Below, one piece after another: positions 26,010 through 36,164 of a DNA stretch of 41,685 nucleotides. The stretch comes from an uncultured Pelagibacteraceae bacterium (GTDB taxonomy: Bacteria > Pseudomonadota > Alphaproteobacteria > Pelagibacterales > Pelagibacteraceae), in the NCBI GenBank assembly GCA_902634695.1, contig CACPLE010000007.1, positions 1-41,685 on the forward strand, written 5' to 3'. How positions within the stretch are numbered: position 1 is the first letter of the stretch; each line of letters opens with the position of its first letter. The notes below the pieces were generated by a model, which worked only from the letters and a program-made list of their open reading frames with translations, had not been told where the DNA came from and did no database searches. A program made the translations under genes and the position numbers.

Positions 26010-26769
26010 TTTTTTTATACAAAAGAAAAATACCCAAACTTAAGAAAATTAAACACAATATTTGACCCATAGTTAAATTTAAAATAATAAAACTCAAATG
26101 TTCATCTGGAACTCTATAAAATTCAATAACAAATCTAAAAATTGAATAAAATATTAAAAATAATGAGGATATTAAACCAGGTTTTGAAAGATAGTTTTTT
26201 TTTGTGAATAAAAAAATTATAAAAAATAATATTAAACCCTCAAAAGCAGCTTCATATAATTGTGAAGGATGCCTAGGTATGCTGTCTATTTTTTCAAATA
26301 TCACAGACCATGGCATATCAGATGGCTTACCATAAAGTTCAGAATTAATGAAATTGGCAATTCTTCCAAGAAAAATTCCAATAGGTGCAGAAGCTGAAAT
26401 TAAATCTAGGAAAATATATTTATCAATGTTGTATTTATTTGAAAAAATAATTGTAGCTATTATAACTCCAATCAAACCACCGTGAAACGACATACCCCCA
26501 TGCCAGATCATTGGTATCTCAATTAGATTATTTAAATAATATTTTAAATTATAAAACAATACATAACCTAGTCTACCGCCTAATATAATTCCAATTATTA
26601 AGTATGAAATTAAATCATCAAACAATCTAGAATGATTTTTATCCTCAATAATTATTTTTTTACAATATATCCAAGCAAGTAAAATCCCAAATATATACGC
26701 TAAAGAGTACCATCTTATTTCTAGTGATAAGATCTGTATTGCTACTGGGTCAAAATTATTAATAAACAT
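25996..26769 (-). CDS. lgt: Prolipoprotein diacylglyceryl transferase
   Basis: Transfers diacylglycerol from phosphatidylglycerol to the lipobox Cys of prelipoproteins in the inner membrane. The length is 257 aa with about seven hydrophobic helices. Signature pieces are IIGIILGGRLGYVLFYN, WHGGMSFHGGLIG (catalytic region) and FLGRIANFINSELYG, plus the C-terminal RFVIEFYRVPDEH. It leads the minus-strand run and is divergent from ubiK across 48 bp that hold only AT-rich sequence. Confidence 0.96.
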   Translation of the reverse strand: MFINNFDPVAIQILSLEIRWYSLAYIFGILLAWIYCKKIIIEDKNHSRLFDDLISYLIIGIILGGRLGYVLFYNLKYYLNNLIEIPMIWHGGMSFHGGLIGVIIATIIFSNKYNIDKYIFLDLISASAPIGIFLGRIANFINSELYGKPSDMPWSVIFEKIDSIPRHPSQLYEAAFEGLILFFIIFLFTKKNYLSKPGLISSLFLIFYSIFRFVIEFYRVPDEHLSFIILNLTMGQILCLIFLSLGIFLLYKKNESR

Positions 26770-26817
26770 ATTAAATAAATAATTATAATAGAGTATATTA
26801 TTTTAAAATTTGAATAT

Positions 26818-27060
26818 ATGTCAAAATCGAAATTTATAATTGATAAACTGGGCAAGTTATTTGAGCAAGGATTAGTATCTTATAAAGATTTAAGTTCAGA
26901 AATACTCAATATTTTAAGATCAAAAAGAGATGAAATTATTTTTAAAATGAAATTAACTAGCAAAGAAGAAACAGAAGTAATAATTAAACGTATTGAAAAA
27001 ATTGAGAAAAAAATTGATAAATTAGAAAAAAATAATTCAAAAAAAAAATCAAAAAGGTAA
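26818..27060 (+). CDS. ubiK: Ubiquinone biosynthesis accessory factor UbiK (BMFP domain)
   Basis: An 80-aa membrane fusogenic BMFP/DUF526 protein. The E. coli homologue assists late ubiquinone hydroxylation steps through UbiJ. The family helix-loop is visible (ILRSKRDEIIFKMKLTSKEE), followed by a coiled coil (about 50-72) and a Lys-rich tail. The last 12 nt overlap the convergent sensor kinase gene. It stands alone in orientation between lgt and the kinase. The assignment is by family pattern; the ubiquinone role is inferred. Confidence 0.8.
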   Translation: MSKSKFIIDKLGKLFEQGLVSYKDLSSEILNILRSKRDEIIFKMKLTSKEETEVIIKRIEKIEKKIDKLEKNNSKKKSKR

Positions 27061-28368
27061 AAAAACTTCTGCCCGTAAACCATTTTGTGGCGAAGTATTT
27101 AATTTTATATTTCCACCATGAGATCTTGCTATGTCCGAGGCAATTGACAATCCAAGCCCAACACTAGATTTTGAGTCACCTCTGCTTTTGTTTATTTTAT
27201 AAAAGGGTTTTAAAACGTTCTCTCTTTCTTTTATTGGTATGCCTGGTCCATCGTCATCGACTATTATAGCAATGTTGCTTTCAACTTTTTTTAAAGAGAT
27301 GATAATATTTGCACTATACTTGATTGAGTTATCAATGAGGTTGTGAATACACCTTTGTATTAAATTTTTTCTTCCATCAAAATATATTCTTGGCGGAATA
27401 TTAGTTACAATTTCTTTTTTTTCATATTTATTTACAGTTGATTTTAGAAGTTCTGAAATATCAAAAGTTTCTGTTTTTTCATTATATCTTGAGCTTGCAA
27501 ATTGCAAATATTCATTAAGCATTTTTTCCATTTCTGTAATATCTCCAGAAAGTTTTTCTGAAATTTCTTTATCTTTAATAAAAGATAGTTGTAACTTCAT
27601 TCTTGTTAAAGGTGTTCTTAGATCATGACTTATTCCCGATAACATCTCAGATCTTTGATTTAGATGTCTAACAATTCGTTTTCTCATTTTATCAAACTCA
27701 TATCCAGCCTGCCTTATCTCTGCTGCCCCAGATGGTTTGTATTCTTCAATTTCTTCTCCCTTACCAAATTTTTCTGCCGCTCGAGCAAGATTTGAAATTG
27801 GTCTTGTTTGGTTTTTTAGAAATATTAAAGAGATAAAAATCATTATTAAAGCTGGTACAGTAATCCATAACGCGAATATTCTTGCCGAAGAACTTGTAAC
27901 TCTATCCCTTGGAACTAAAAACTTAAAATACCCTGATTGATATTTTATTCTTAAATCAATTAATTCTTTATAACTTGTCGTGTTAAACCAAAATTCTTCA
28001 GAATTAAATCTTGATTTTAACTCTCTTCTAAGTGTTCTATCAATAGGACTAAACCATCTTTCATCATAATCATAATTAAAATTATTATCTTCAATATATT
28101 CGATGTTTAAATCTTGGTAGAGTGAAAAAAGATTTGTAATTTCTTCTTTGTCATAATTGTCATTATTGTAAACTTCCACAAATGTACTAATTTCATTGAC
28201 AAGCGCTCTTGTCATACCTTTGTTAGTTTTGATCCAAAGACTATCAAAAAAAACAATAGTTATTATGAGTTGTAAAACTATCACAGGGACTGCAACAATC
28301 AATAATGCACGGTAAAATAAACTTTTTGGAAGAATATTTTTAAAAAATTTATTCAATCCATAAAACAT
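27049..28368 (-). CDS. envZ: Sensor histidine kinase, EnvZ type
   Basis: A 439-aa membrane sensor kinase. Two transmembrane helices (about 21-42 and 164-184) enclose a periplasmic domain of about 120 residues, then HAMP and the H-box GISHDLRTPLTRMKL with H248. ATPase boxes follow: NLIDNSIKYS (N), DDDGPGI (G1), SVGLGLSIA (G2). The start overlaps the response regulator by 20 nt, so they are translated together and probably form a cognate pair. The signal is unknown. The symbol is by similarity to EnvZ only. Confidence 0.88.
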   Translation of the reverse strand: MFYGLNKFFKNILPKSLFYRALLIVAVPVIVLQLIITIVFFDSLWIKTNKGMTRALVNEISTFVEVYNNDNYDKEEITNLFSLYQDLNIEYIEDNNFNYDYDERWFSPIDRTLRRELKSRFNSEEFWFNTTSYKELIDLRIKYQSGYFKFLVPRDRVTSSSARIFALWITVPALIMIFISLIFLKNQTRPISNLARAAEKFGKGEEIEEYKPSGAAEIRQAGYEFDKMRKRIVRHLNQRSEMLSGISHDLRTPLTRMKLQLSFIKDKEISEKLSGDITEMEKMLNEYLQFASSRYNEKTETFDISELLKSTVNKYEKKEIVTNIPPRIYFDGRKNLIQRCIHNLIDNSIKYSANIIISLKKVESNIAIIVDDDGPGIPIKERENVLKPFYKINKSRGDSKSSVGLGLSIASDIARSHGGNIKLNTSPQNGLRAEVFLPF

Positions 28369-29026
28369 AACCGGTCCCCCTTATCGTTTGCAAAAATTTT
28401 GGATTTTTTGGATCATTTTCTATTTTTTTTCTTAGTCTGGTTATTATCACATCAATTGATCTTTCTTTTTCTAAATTTATTAATTTTCCTATTTCTTCTC
28501 TTGTAAAAGTTTGACCAGGAGAATTAATCATTTTATCAAGTATTATTTTTTCAGTATTATTTATTTTAAACTCTTTACTATTTTTGGTTATTAATAATTT
28601 GTTTAGATCAATATTAATATTGCTGAAATTAACAACTCTTTTCTGTACCTTAATTTTAGTTTTTTCTAATATATTATTAATTCTGAGAATTAATTCTTTT
28701 GGTTCAAAAGGCTTTGGCAAGTAGTCATCAGCGCCTACTTCCAAACCTTCAATTCTTTCTGTTGCCTCACCTTTAGCTGTAAGTAATATAATTGGGGTGT
28801 CAATTTTTTTTTTATTTTCATTTGTAAACTCCAACCCACTTTTTCCAGGCATCATTATGTCGAGCACAATAAGATCATATTTAATTATATTTATTTTTTT
28901 TTCTGCATCTTCCGAACTGTTTGCCGTTGTAACTAAATAATTATTATCGTTAAGATATTGTTTTACCAATTCTCTAATTCTGTCATCATCGTCTACAACT
29001 AATATATGAGCTTTAAATTTCTTCAT
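28349..29026 (-). CDS. ompR: OmpR/PhoB-family response regulator
   Basis: A 225-aa regulator. The receiver domain (about 1-120) has the acidic pocket VDDDDR (11-16), phospho-acceptor D56 in VLDIMMPG, the switch Thr in LLTAKGEATER, and Lys in DYLPKPFEPKEL. The C-terminal winged helix (about 130-222) has the recognition part RSIDVIITRLRKKIE and the terminal IRGTGYVL. It overlaps the upstream MarR gene by 14 nt and envZ by 20 nt. An MarR gene directly before an OmpR-type regulator is the order of petP-petR in Rhodobacter. Confidence 0.92.
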   Translation of the reverse strand: MKKFKAHILVVDDDDRIRELVKQYLNDNNYLVTTANSSEDAEKKINIIKYDLIVLDIMMPGKSGLEFTNENKKKIDTPIILLTAKGEATERIEGLEVGADDYLPKPFEPKELILRINNILEKTKIKVQKRVVNFSNINIDLNKLLITKNSKEFKINNTEKIILDKMINSPGQTFTREEIGKLINLEKERSIDVIITRLRKKIENDPKNPKFLQTIRGTGYVLWIE

Positions 29027-29456
29027 TAATTATTCTTTTTATTACATTATTAAAGTGCAAAACTTCTTTGGAGTCAGATTTGAGTAGAGCTTTATAAATT
29101 CTTTTTTTTTGAATTGAGAATATCTCATTAAATAATTTTTGCCCTATATCTGTAAGATAAATATGTTTTAATCTTGTGTCTTTTTTTCCCTTTTCAAAAA
29201 AAATGCACTTAATTTTGTTGAGATCTTTAATAACTCTATTTAAGCTTTGTTTAGTAATCTTTAATTTTTTTAGCAATTCAGAAATTGTAATTCCATCATA
29301 CATTGATAGAAGGTGAATTACTTTATGGTGAGCTATACCAAGAGAATGTTTATTTAGTGTTTTTTTTGTATCTGAGAAAGATTCTCGATAAGCTATAAAG
29401 AGTTTTTCAATAAATTCTTTTATCTGATCATCTTTTAAATATAAAAGTTCATTCAT
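29013..29456 (-). CDS. MarR-family transcriptional regulator
   Basis: A 147-aa winged-helix regulator. The HTH is seen in ISELLKKLKITKQSLNRVIKDLNKIKC, here about residues 56-82, followed by a wing with KGKKDTRLKHIYLTDIGQKLF-type sequence. No ligand can be named. It is first in an overlapping operon with the OmpR and EnvZ genes, and divergent from ilvE over 60 bp with facing promoters, so autoregulation and control of ilvE are both possible. Similar to PetP by context; not proven. Confidence 0.85.
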   Translation of the reverse strand: MNELLYLKDDQIKEFIEKLFIAYRESFSDTKKTLNKHSLGIAHHKVIHLLSMYDGITISELLKKLKITKQSLNRVIKDLNKIKCIFFEKGKKDTRLKHIYLTDIGQKLFNEIFSIQKKRIYKALLKSDSKEVLHFNNVIKRIINEEI

Positions 29457-29470
29457 ATTGGTAAGTTATA

Positions 29471-29499
29471 TTGACATATTATATATACAAAGATATTTT
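29471..29499 (+). promoter_or_regulatory. Putative ilvE promoter, overlapping the marR promoter
   Basis: A perfect TTGACA (29471-29476), 17 nt, then TATTTT (29494-29499, four of six), 17 nt before the ilvE ATG. It shares most of its bases with the opposite-strand marR promoter, so the two polymerases would compete. Confidence 0.4.
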
Positions 29500-29507
29500 T
29501 TTGTAAA
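29478..29507 (-). promoter_or_regulatory. Strong sigma70-like promoter for marR-ompR-envZ
   Basis: On the minus strand TTTACA (29507-29502), 18 nt, then a perfect TATAAT (29483-29478). Initiation near 29471 would leave about 15 nt before the MarR start. This is the best promoter match I found in the window. Confidence 0.55.
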
Positions 29508-29516
29508 AAAAATCTA

Positions 29517-30398
29517 ATGATACCCTACGATAAAAGAGAAGGTAAAATCTGGTACAATAATAATCTTGTGAATTGGCAAGATGTTAAGCTACATGTTTTA
29601 AGTCATGGCCTACATTATGGTAGCTGTGTATTCGAAGGGTTAAGAGTATACGATGGAGAAATATTTAAATTAGAAGAACATACGGACAGACTATATCATT
29701 CTGCAAAAAGAATGGACATTAAAATTCCTTATTCAAAAGATGAAATCAATAAAGCTATTAAACAAACTGTTTCAATTCAAAAAGTTCAAAATGGATATGT
29801 TAGACCTTTTGCTTGGAGAGGAAGTGAAATGATGGCTGTGTCAGCTCAAAAAACAAAAATACATGTTGTAATAGCAACTTGGGAATGGGGAACATATTTT
29901 GATCCAAAATTTAAAGCTGAAGGAATTAAATTAAATATTTCTAAATGGAGAAGACCCGCTCCTAACACAATACCTTGGGATACCAAAGCAGCTGGGCTGT
30001 ATATGATTTGCACACTTTCAAAACATGAAGCTGAAAGAGAGGGCTACACAGATTCATTAATGCTTGATCATGAAGGCAATGTTGCAGAAGCAACTGGAGC
30101 AAATATATTTTTTAAAGATAAAAATGGAGAGTTACATACACCAATTCCAGATTGTTTTTTAGATGGAATAACTAGAAGAACAGTTATTGAGATAGCAAAG
30201 TCTAAAAATATTAAGGTAAATGAAAGAAAAATTTTACCAAAAGAACTTTCGAGTTTTGTAGGATGTTTTTTAACCGGAACAGCAGCGGAAGTAACTCCTG
30301 TTTCTAAAATTGCTGAAAATAATTATAAGGTTTGTGATTTGATATTAGATTTATCAACTAGTTATGAAAAATTAGTTAGAAAAAAGAAAGCAGCTTAA
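29517..30398 (+). CDS. ilvE: Branched-chain amino acid aminotransferase
   Basis: A fold-type IV PLP aminotransferase for Val, Leu and Ile. The length is 293 aa. SHGLHYGSCVFEGLRVYDG is the family N-terminal signature. The PLP lysine is in DTKAAGLYM (about residue 159), and GNVAEATGANIFF plus FLTGTAAEVTPV bind cofactor phosphate. D-amino acid transaminase is the main alternative within the fold; the WEWG and GSEMM segments fit the alphaproteobacterial IlvE group. It overlaps the convergent pgsA by 4 nt. Confidence 0.93.
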   Translation: MIPYDKREGKIWYNNNLVNWQDVKLHVLSHGLHYGSCVFEGLRVYDGEIFKLEEHTDRLYHSAKRMDIKIPYSKDEINKAIKQTVSIQKVQNGYVRPFAWRGSEMMAVSAQKTKIHVVIATWEWGTYFDPKFKAEGIKLNISKWRRPAPNTIPWDTKAAGLYMICTLSKHEAEREGYTDSLMLDHEGNVAEATGANIFFKDKNGELHTPIPDCFLDGITRRTVIEIAKSKNIKVNERKILPKELSSFVGCFLTGTAAEVTPVSKIAENNYKVCDLILDLSTSYEKLVRKKKAA

Positions 30399-30979
30399 TT
30401 TTTTTCATCCTCAGATATTGCGTGGTCAATACCTTTTCTTAAATAATCGTAACCAGTATATAATGTTAGAAAAGCCGAAAACCACAATAATATTATGCCA
30501 ATAGTTTGAGCATTGTAATCTTGAAAATTAATTATCCTGTTTCCTGTTTCGCCAGTTAACAAAATCGATATTGAAAACATTTGTAAAAAAGTTTTTAATT
30601 TTGCAAGATTTGATACTGGAAGTTTTATTTCACCTTTAGCTAAAAATTCTCTTAATCCAGAAACCAATATTTCCCTAGTTAGTATTATTATTGCTGCTAC
30701 AACTTCATAATTTTTTATAGTTCCATCCATCACCAATAAAATTAATGCTGCAGCAACAATAATTTTATCTGCTATAGGATCAAGCAATTCTCCAAGTTTA
30801 GATTCTTCTTTGTACATTCTGGCTAATAATCCATCTAAAAAATCAGTAAAGGAAGCTACAATAAATAATGCGAATGGAATAATATCTCCATAAAATCCTG
30901 GCAGGTAAAATGAAATAACAAATATAGGAACAATGATGATCCTGCCAATGGTTAAGTAATTTGGTATTTTTATTTTCAT
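30395..30979 (-). CDS. pgsA: CDP-diacylglycerol-glycerol-3-phosphate 3-phosphatidyltransferase
   Basis: Makes phosphatidylglycerol phosphate, the committed step to phosphatidylglycerol, in the inner membrane. The length is 194 aa with about five hydrophobic helices. The CDP-alcohol motif D-G-x2-A-R-x8-G-x3-D-x3-D is complete (starting in FLDGLLAR, ending LLDPIADK). Its start overlaps uvrC's stop by 4 nt; uvrC-pgsA adjacency is widespread in proteobacteria. Its product is the lipid donor for Lgt encoded earlier in the window. Confidence 0.95.
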   Translation of the reverse strand: MKIKIPNYLTIGRIIIVPIFVISFYLPGFYGDIIPFALFIVASFTDFLDGLLARMYKEESKLGELLDPIADKIIVAAALILLVMDGTIKNYEVVAAIIILTREILVSGLREFLAKGEIKLPVSNLAKLKTFLQMFSISILLTGETGNRIINFQDYNAQTIGIILLWFSAFLTLYTGYDYLRKGIDHAISEDEKN

Positions 30980-32811
30980 TCGTGAAAAAAATTATATATT
31001 TTTTTTGCTACTTTTTCCTCAACTCCTTCAACTGATTTTATTTCTTGAAAACTAGCAGATTCAACTGATCTTGCAGATCCAAAATGGTTTAATAAAGCTC
31101 TTTTTCTCATAGACCCAATACCTTCAATTTGATCTAGTAGTGATTTGCTGATACCTTTTTTTCTTTTACTTCTATGAGCACTAATTGCAAACCTATGTGC
31201 TTCATCTCTTAATCTTTGTAAAAAGAAAAGAGCAGGATCATTTTTGTCAAATTTAAAAATTTTTCCATTATGGAAAAAAGTTTCATTTCCTTTATTCCTA
31301 AATTTTCCTTTTGCAATAGCAATTACTGGCAGGTCATGTAGCCCGTATTCGTACAAAATTTCTTTAGTTGAAGAATATTGCCCTTTTCCACCATCAATTA
31401 ATAAAAGATCGGGTAAGGATAAATAGTTACCTTTTTCAAGCAAAGCTCTTTTAAACCTTCGACTCAAAACTTCTTTAAGCATTGCATAATCGTCTTTTTC
31501 AGTTCCTTTTGTTTTTATATCAAATTTTCTATATCTTTTTTTTATAAATCCTTCTTCTCCAAATGTAATCATTGCTCCGACGCTATTCGTACCTTGTATA
31601 TGGCTGTTATCATAAACTTCAACGAGACCTATATTATTTTTTATATTGAATTTTTTATTTATTTTTTCTAATAAATTTTTGTTATTATTTGTTTCATACA
31701 GCTTTCTATTTAAAGCTTCTTTTGCGTTTTTCTCAGCTAGGGACATTACATTGGTCATAGATCTTTTAGTTGCAATTTTAATTGAAATATTTTTATTTTC
31801 TTTTGAGCTCAATGTTTTTTCAATTAATTTTTTATCTTTAATTTCCTTATTTAATATAACTATTTTTGGAACATTTTTATTTTCATAAAACTGCATTAGG
31901 AATGAAGCAATTATTTCAGAAATATTTTGGTCGGGATCATGCTTTGGGAAATATGATTGATTACCCCAGTTTTGTTTTGATCTGTAGAAAAATACTTGAA
32001 TGCAAGTTTTTCCCGACTCTTTGTATGCCGCAATTACGTCAGCATCAACTAAATTAGCTTCATTAATTTTTTGAGAAGATTGAATTATATTAAGTGATTT
32101 TATTCTATCTCTAAGTATAGATGCTTTTTCAAAATCTAGTTTTTCACTTGCTTCCCCCATTTGTTTAGAAAGATTTTTTTGAATTTCTCTCGATTTTCCA
32201 GATACAAATTTTATTGCATCTTGAACTGAACTTTTATATTCGGCTTCGCCTACATATCCTACGCATGGAGCGGAACATCTTTTTATTTGGTGTAAAATGC
32301 ATGGACGTTTTCTGTTTTTAAATGTTCCATCATCACAAACTCTAATTTGAAATATTTTTTGAAGCATTTTAATTGTCCAATTTGCAGAACCTGCTGAAGC
32401 AAATGGACCAAAATAAAAACCATTTTTATCTTTTTTTCCTCTATGCTTAGCTATTTGAGGCCACTTGTCTTTATTTCCAATAAATATAAAAGGAAATGAT
32501 TTATCATCTTTGAGCAAAATATTAAATTTTGGTCTAAACTTTTTAATTAAATTTGCCTCCAGAAGTAAAGCTTCACTTTCATTGGAGGTTGTAGTGACTT
32601 CTATTTTATGAGTTTGAGCCAACATTCTTTCAGTTCTAATTATATGGTTTTGTTCTGAAACATAACTTTTAAGTCTATTAGGTAAGTTTTTTGCTTTACC
32701 AATGTAAAGAACATCACCTTTATGGTTCATCATTCTATAAATTCCAGGACTTTTTGGAATTAAAGGGAGTTCTTTTTTTATTAGTTCTTTTCCAAGCTCA
32801 GAGCTTTTCAT
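30976..32811 (-). CDS. uvrC: Excinuclease ABC subunit C
   Basis: Makes both incisions in nucleotide excision repair. I chose the ATG at 32811 ([15 protein letters not shown]), giving 611 aa, as the family starts at about this distance before the GIY-YIG domain; a start at 32841 would add ten residues inside folB. The GIY-YIG nuclease ([20 protein letters not shown], about 20-40), a Cys-rich segment [18 protein letters not shown], the UVR domain (about 205-240), the RNase H-like 5' nuclease ([11 protein letters not shown] and LLIDGGKGQ) and C-terminal HhH repeats are all present. Confidence 0.96.
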   Translation of the reverse strand: MKSSELGKELIKKELPLIPKSPGIYRMMNHKGDVLYIGKAKNLPNRLKSYVSEQNHIIRTERMLAQTHKIEVTTTSNESEALLLEANLIKKFRPKFNILLKDDKSFPFIFIGNKDKWPQIAKHRGKKDKNGFYFGPFASAGSANWTIKMLQKIFQIRVCDDGTFKNRKRPCILHQIKRCSAPCVGYVGEAEYKSSVQDAIKFVSGKSREIQKNLSKQMGEASEKLDFEKASILRDRIKSLNIIQSSQKINEANLVDADVIAAYKESGKTCIQVFFYRSKQNWGNQSYFPKHDPDQNISEIIASFLMQFYENKNVPKIVILNKEIKDKKLIEKTLSSKENKNISIKIATKRSMTNVMSLAEKNAKEALNRKLYETNNNKNLLEKINKKFNIKNNIGLVEVYDNSHIQGTNSVGAMITFGEEGFIKKRYRKFDIKTKGTEKDDYAMLKEVLSRRFKRALLEKGNYLSLPDLLLIDGGKGQYSSTKEILYEYGLHDLPVIAIAKGKFRNKGNETFFHNGKIFKFDKNDPALFFLQRLRDEAHRFAISAHRSKRKKGISKSLLDQIEGIGSMRKRALLNHFGSARSVESASFQEIKSVEGVEEKVAKKIYNFFHE

Positions 32812-33223
32812 AACTTCTTTTTTTAGAAATTTGTATTCCAACAGATGAACAATCTTTCATAATTTCTAATTTTTCAATTTGAAGAATTATTTTATCAATT
32901 CTTCTATCTTTAAATAATTCATTAAAAACATCTTCAGCCAATGTTTCAAGAAAGTTGTAATGTTTATTTTTTACTAATTTTTTAATTAGTTTTACCAATT
33001 TATCGTAATTAACAATTGACTTTAAATCTTTATCATTTGTTGGTTTTTTGTCTCTATAATCTACTTCTAAACTAAACTTTACCTTTTGAGTTTTTTTTTT
33101 CTCAAAATCATAATATCCAAGTCTTAAATTTAAAATAAGTTCTTTGATAAGAACTTTTTTTTCATAATTAAATAAAATTTTATTTTTATCTATTTTAACA
33201 ATTTTAAGGTTATTTTTCTTCAT
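32798..33223 (-). CDS. folB: Dihydroneopterin aldolase
   Basis: Splits dihydroneopterin to 6-hydroxymethyl-dihydropterin in folate synthesis. The length of 141 aa is slightly over the usual 120 because of an N-terminal Lys-rich extension (about 1-20). Family landmarks are [38 protein letters not shown] and [14 protein letters not shown] with the substrate Glu, then the C-terminal K in [10 protein letters not shown]. It starts within the SDR gene's stop (4-nt overlap) and ends overlapping uvrC. Confidence 0.88.
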   Translation of the reverse strand: MKKNNLKIVKIDKNKILFNYEKKVLIKELILNLRLGYYDFEKKKTQKVKFSLEVDYRDKKPTNDKDLKSIVNYDKLVKLIKKLVKNKHYNFLETLAEDVFNELFKDRRIDKIILQIEKLEIMKDCSSVGIQISKKRSYEKL

Positions 33224-33975
33224 TCTTTTATATTAATTATATCTGGAGTTTGCCAATTTAAGCTTTGACCACTATCAACAGCTATAACTTGCCCAGTAAT
33301 TGATCTGTTTTTAATTAAAAAGTCAACCGCATTGCAAATTTCTTGGACATTTACTTGTTTTTTTAATGGTGTAGATAAATATTGTTTTTTGAAATGTTTT
33401 TCAGTTTGTCTTTTGTTTTTTAAAGTAGGACCAGGAGCTATACCATTTACTCTTATGTTTGGAGCAAGACTCATAGCACTTGTTTTTGTAAGTGTATAAA
33501 GGCCAGTTTTGCTTATTGTGTATGAAAAAAAGTAAGGAGTTAATTTAAAAACTCTTTGGTCAATAATGTTAATTATATTGTTATTTTTTCCTCTAATATT
33601 TTTTGCAAATTCTTTTGATAGTAGCGCGGGTGTTCTTAAATTAGTTCTTAAATGACGTTCCCAGCTATCAGTTGTAAAATTGTCTAGCTTGTCATTTTCA
33701 AAAAGAGAAGCGTTATTAATTAAACAATTAAAATATTTTAATTTAGATTTTGCAAATTTTACTATTTTATTCACATCTGTTTCTTTGCTTAGGTTGCCTT
33801 TGACCAAATATACTTTTGTCAAATTTTTTGATAGTTCTTGTTTTAATTTTTCAGCATTTAATTTTGATTTATTATAATGAATTACAATTTCTACTCCCGG
33901 ACCAGATAATTTTTTTGCGATTGCAGATCCAATTCTTGTTGCGCCACCAGTTATAATTATTTTATTTGCTTCCAT
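33220..33975 (-). CDS. Short-chain dehydrogenase, pteridine reductase (PTR1/FolM)-like
   Basis: A 251-aa SDR. The cofactor loop [15 protein letters not shown] has Arg where PTR1 and FolM have Arg/Lys-Arg, indicating NADPH. NNAS is present near residue 90. The catalytic Tyr and Lys are in YTISKTGL, but the usual Ser is an Asp (NIIDQRVF), as in PTR1 and FolM. That substitution and the directly coupled folB make a pterin or dihydrofolate reductase role likely. It overlaps uvrB by 19 nt. A generic SDR with another substrate cannot be excluded. Confidence 0.78.
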   Translation of the reverse strand: MEANKIIITGGATRIGSAIAKKLSGPGVEIVIHYNKSKLNAEKLKQELSKNLTKVYLVKGNLSKETDVNKIVKFAKSKLKYFNCLINNASLFENDKLDNFTTDSWERHLRTNLRTPALLSKEFAKNIRGKNNNIINIIDQRVFKLTPYFFSYTISKTGLYTLTKTSAMSLAPNIRVNGIAPGPTLKNKRQTEKHFKKQYLSTPLKKQVNVQEICNAVDFLIKNRSITGQVIAVDSGQSLNWQTPDIINIKE

Positions 33976-36128
33976 TTTTTCTTTCCTTTTTTTGCCCTCG
34001 TTCCAGGCATTCCCATAGTTGATCTTCCTTTAGGATAAATTTTGTTATTCAAACTGTACTGTTTTACCTTAGGGTTAAGTGTAATCTCTAATTCAGTACT
34101 TTCAAGTTTTCTAATTTCGTCCCTAATTTTTGCAGCTTCTTCAAACTCCAAATTAGATGCAGATTCCTTCATTTTTTTATTTAGAGCTTTTAAATGTTTT
34201 TTTAGGTTTCCTCCAATATTTTCAGCAGTTCCTACTTTTACATAATCTTTTTCATAAACACTTTCTAATACGTCACTTATTTCTTTTTTTATTGTTGTTG
34301 CGTTAATATTATTTTTTTTGTTGTATTTGATTTGAATAGTTCTTCTTCTATTAGTTTCCTCAATTGCTTTATTAATGCTGTTAGTTTTTTTATCTGCATA
34401 CAAAATAACTTTACCATCTAAGTTTCTTGCTGCTCTACCAATTGTTTGAATTAATGATCTTTCTGATCTTAAAAAACCTTCTTTATCAGCATCTAAAATT
34501 CCAACTAGCGCACACTCAGGTATATCTAACCCTTCTCTTAAAAGATTAATGCCTACTAGAACATCAAACACACCCATTCTTAAATCTCGCATAATTTCAA
34601 TTCTTTCAAGAGTATCTATATCTGAGTGCATATATCTAACTTTAATTCCATTTTCATGAAGATATTCTGTTAAGTCTTCAGCCATTCTTTTTGTTAATGT
34701 TGTAACTAGGACTCTATAATTTTTTTCAATAGTTTTTTTACACTCGTGCATTAAATCATCTACCTGATTTTTAGCAGGTTTAACTTCTACGGGTGGATCA
34801 ATTAAACCTGTTGGTCTAATTACCTGATCAATATATTTTCCTTTTACTTGTTCTAACTCCCACGGACCCGGGGTTGCAGATACAAAAACTGTTTGAGTTC
34901 TCATCATATTCCATTCTTCAAATTTAAGTGGCCTATTATCCATGCAAGAAGGTAATCTAAAACCATATTCGGCAAGAGTGCTTTTTCTTGATCTGTCTCC
35001 TTTAAACATTCCGTTTAGCTGAGGAACAGTTACATGACATTCGTCTACAAATACTAAAGTATTATCAGGAAAATATTCAAATAGAGTGGGAGGTGGTTCT
35101 CCCGGTTTTCTTCCAGATAAAAATCTAGAATAGTTTTCAATTCCAGCACAAGATCCAGTTGCTTCAATCATTTCTAAATCAAATTTAGTTCTTTCTTCTA
35201 AACGTTGTGCCTCAAGTAATTTATTTTTTTCTTTATGTTTTTTAAGAGTTATCTCCAATTCTTTTTTAATATTTATTATTGCTTGTTCTATAGTGGGTTT
35301 TGGTGTGATGTAGTGACTGTTTGCGTATATTTTAACTAATTTTAGATCCTTAACATGATCTCCAGTCAAAGGGTCAAATTCTTCAATTTTTTCTAATTTA
35401 TCACCGAATAAACTTAATCTCCAAGCACGATCTTCCAAATGTGAAGGAAAAATTTCTAAATATTCTCCTCTAGCTCTAAAAGTTCCTCTATAAAAATTTT
35501 GATCATTTCTCTTATATTGTAAATTAACTAATGACTTGATAATTTGTTCTCGGTTATATTTTGAATTTTTTTCAAGAGTTATTGTCATTTTGCTATAGGC
35601 CTCAACTGAGCCTAAGCCATAGATGCATGATACACTTGCAACAATCAAAACGTCATCACGTTCTAGTAAGGATCTTGTTGCTGAGTGCCTCATACGATCT
35701 ATTTGCTCATTAATAGAAGCTTCTTTTTCAATATAAGTATCTGACCTGGGCACATAGGCTTCCGGTGTATAATAGTCATAATAAGAAACAAAATACTCTA
35801 CTGCATTCTCAGGAAAAAAAGTTTTCATTTCTCCATAAAGTTGAGCAGCTAAAGTTTTATTGGGAGCCAAGATCAAGGAAGGTCTATTTGTTTGTTCAAT
35901 TACTTTTGCCATTGTAAAAGTTTTTCCAGAGCCTGTGACCCCAAGAAGAACTTGGTTAAATTCACCTTTATTTGCATTAATAACCAATTTTTTTATTGCT
36001 TCTGGTTGATCTCCTGCAGGTTTAAAATCTGTTACAAGTTTAAATTTTTTACCACCTTCAGGTTTCCTGCTTATTTGTGGATTTTTACTTTGAATATCTG
36101 TAATTAAATCTTGATAAGTATTTTGCAT
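33957..36128 (-). CDS. uvrB: Excinuclease ABC subunit B
   Basis: The damage-verifying helicase-like subunit of excision repair. The length is 723 aa, slightly long. Walker A is in [17 protein letters not shown] (about 60-75). The beta-hairpin region [21 protein letters not shown], Walker B VDECHV, motif [12 protein letters not shown] and motif [11 protein letters not shown] are visible. A C-terminal UVR domain (about 640-680) for UvrC contact is followed by a basic tail. It heads the uvrB-SDR-folB-uvrC-pgsA overlapping run. Confidence 0.97.
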   Translation of the reverse strand: MQNTYQDLITDIQSKNPQISRKPEGGKKFKLVTDFKPAGDQPEAIKKLVINANKGEFNQVLLGVTGSGKTFTMAKVIEQTNRPSLILAPNKTLAAQLYGEMKTFFPENAVEYFVSYYDYYTPEAYVPRSDTYIEKEASINEQIDRMRHSATRSLLERDDVLIVASVSCIYGLGSVEAYSKMTITLEKNSKYNREQIIKSLVNLQYKRNDQNFYRGTFRARGEYLEIFPSHLEDRAWRLSLFGDKLEKIEEFDPLTGDHVKDLKLVKIYANSHYITPKPTIEQAIINIKKELEITLKKHKEKNKLLEAQRLEERTKFDLEMIEATGSCAGIENYSRFLSGRKPGEPPPTLFEYFPDNTLVFVDECHVTVPQLNGMFKGDRSRKSTLAEYGFRLPSCMDNRPLKFEEWNMMRTQTVFVSATPGPWELEQVKGKYIDQVIRPTGLIDPPVEVKPAKNQVDDLMHECKKTIEKNYRVLVTTLTKRMAEDLTEYLHENGIKVRYMHSDIDTLERIEIMRDLRMGVFDVLVGINLLREGLDIPECALVGILDADKEGFLRSERSLIQTIGRAARNLDGKVILYADKKTNSINKAIEETNRRRTIQIKYNKKNNINATTIKKEISDVLESVYEKDYVKVGTAENIGGNLKKHLKALNKKMKESASNLEFEEAAKIRDEIRKLESTELEITLNPKVKQYSLNNKIYPKGRSTMGMPGTRAKKGKKKWKQIK

Positions 36129-36164
36129 AAAGTAAACAAGGTATTAGAATATTAATATTTTTCA

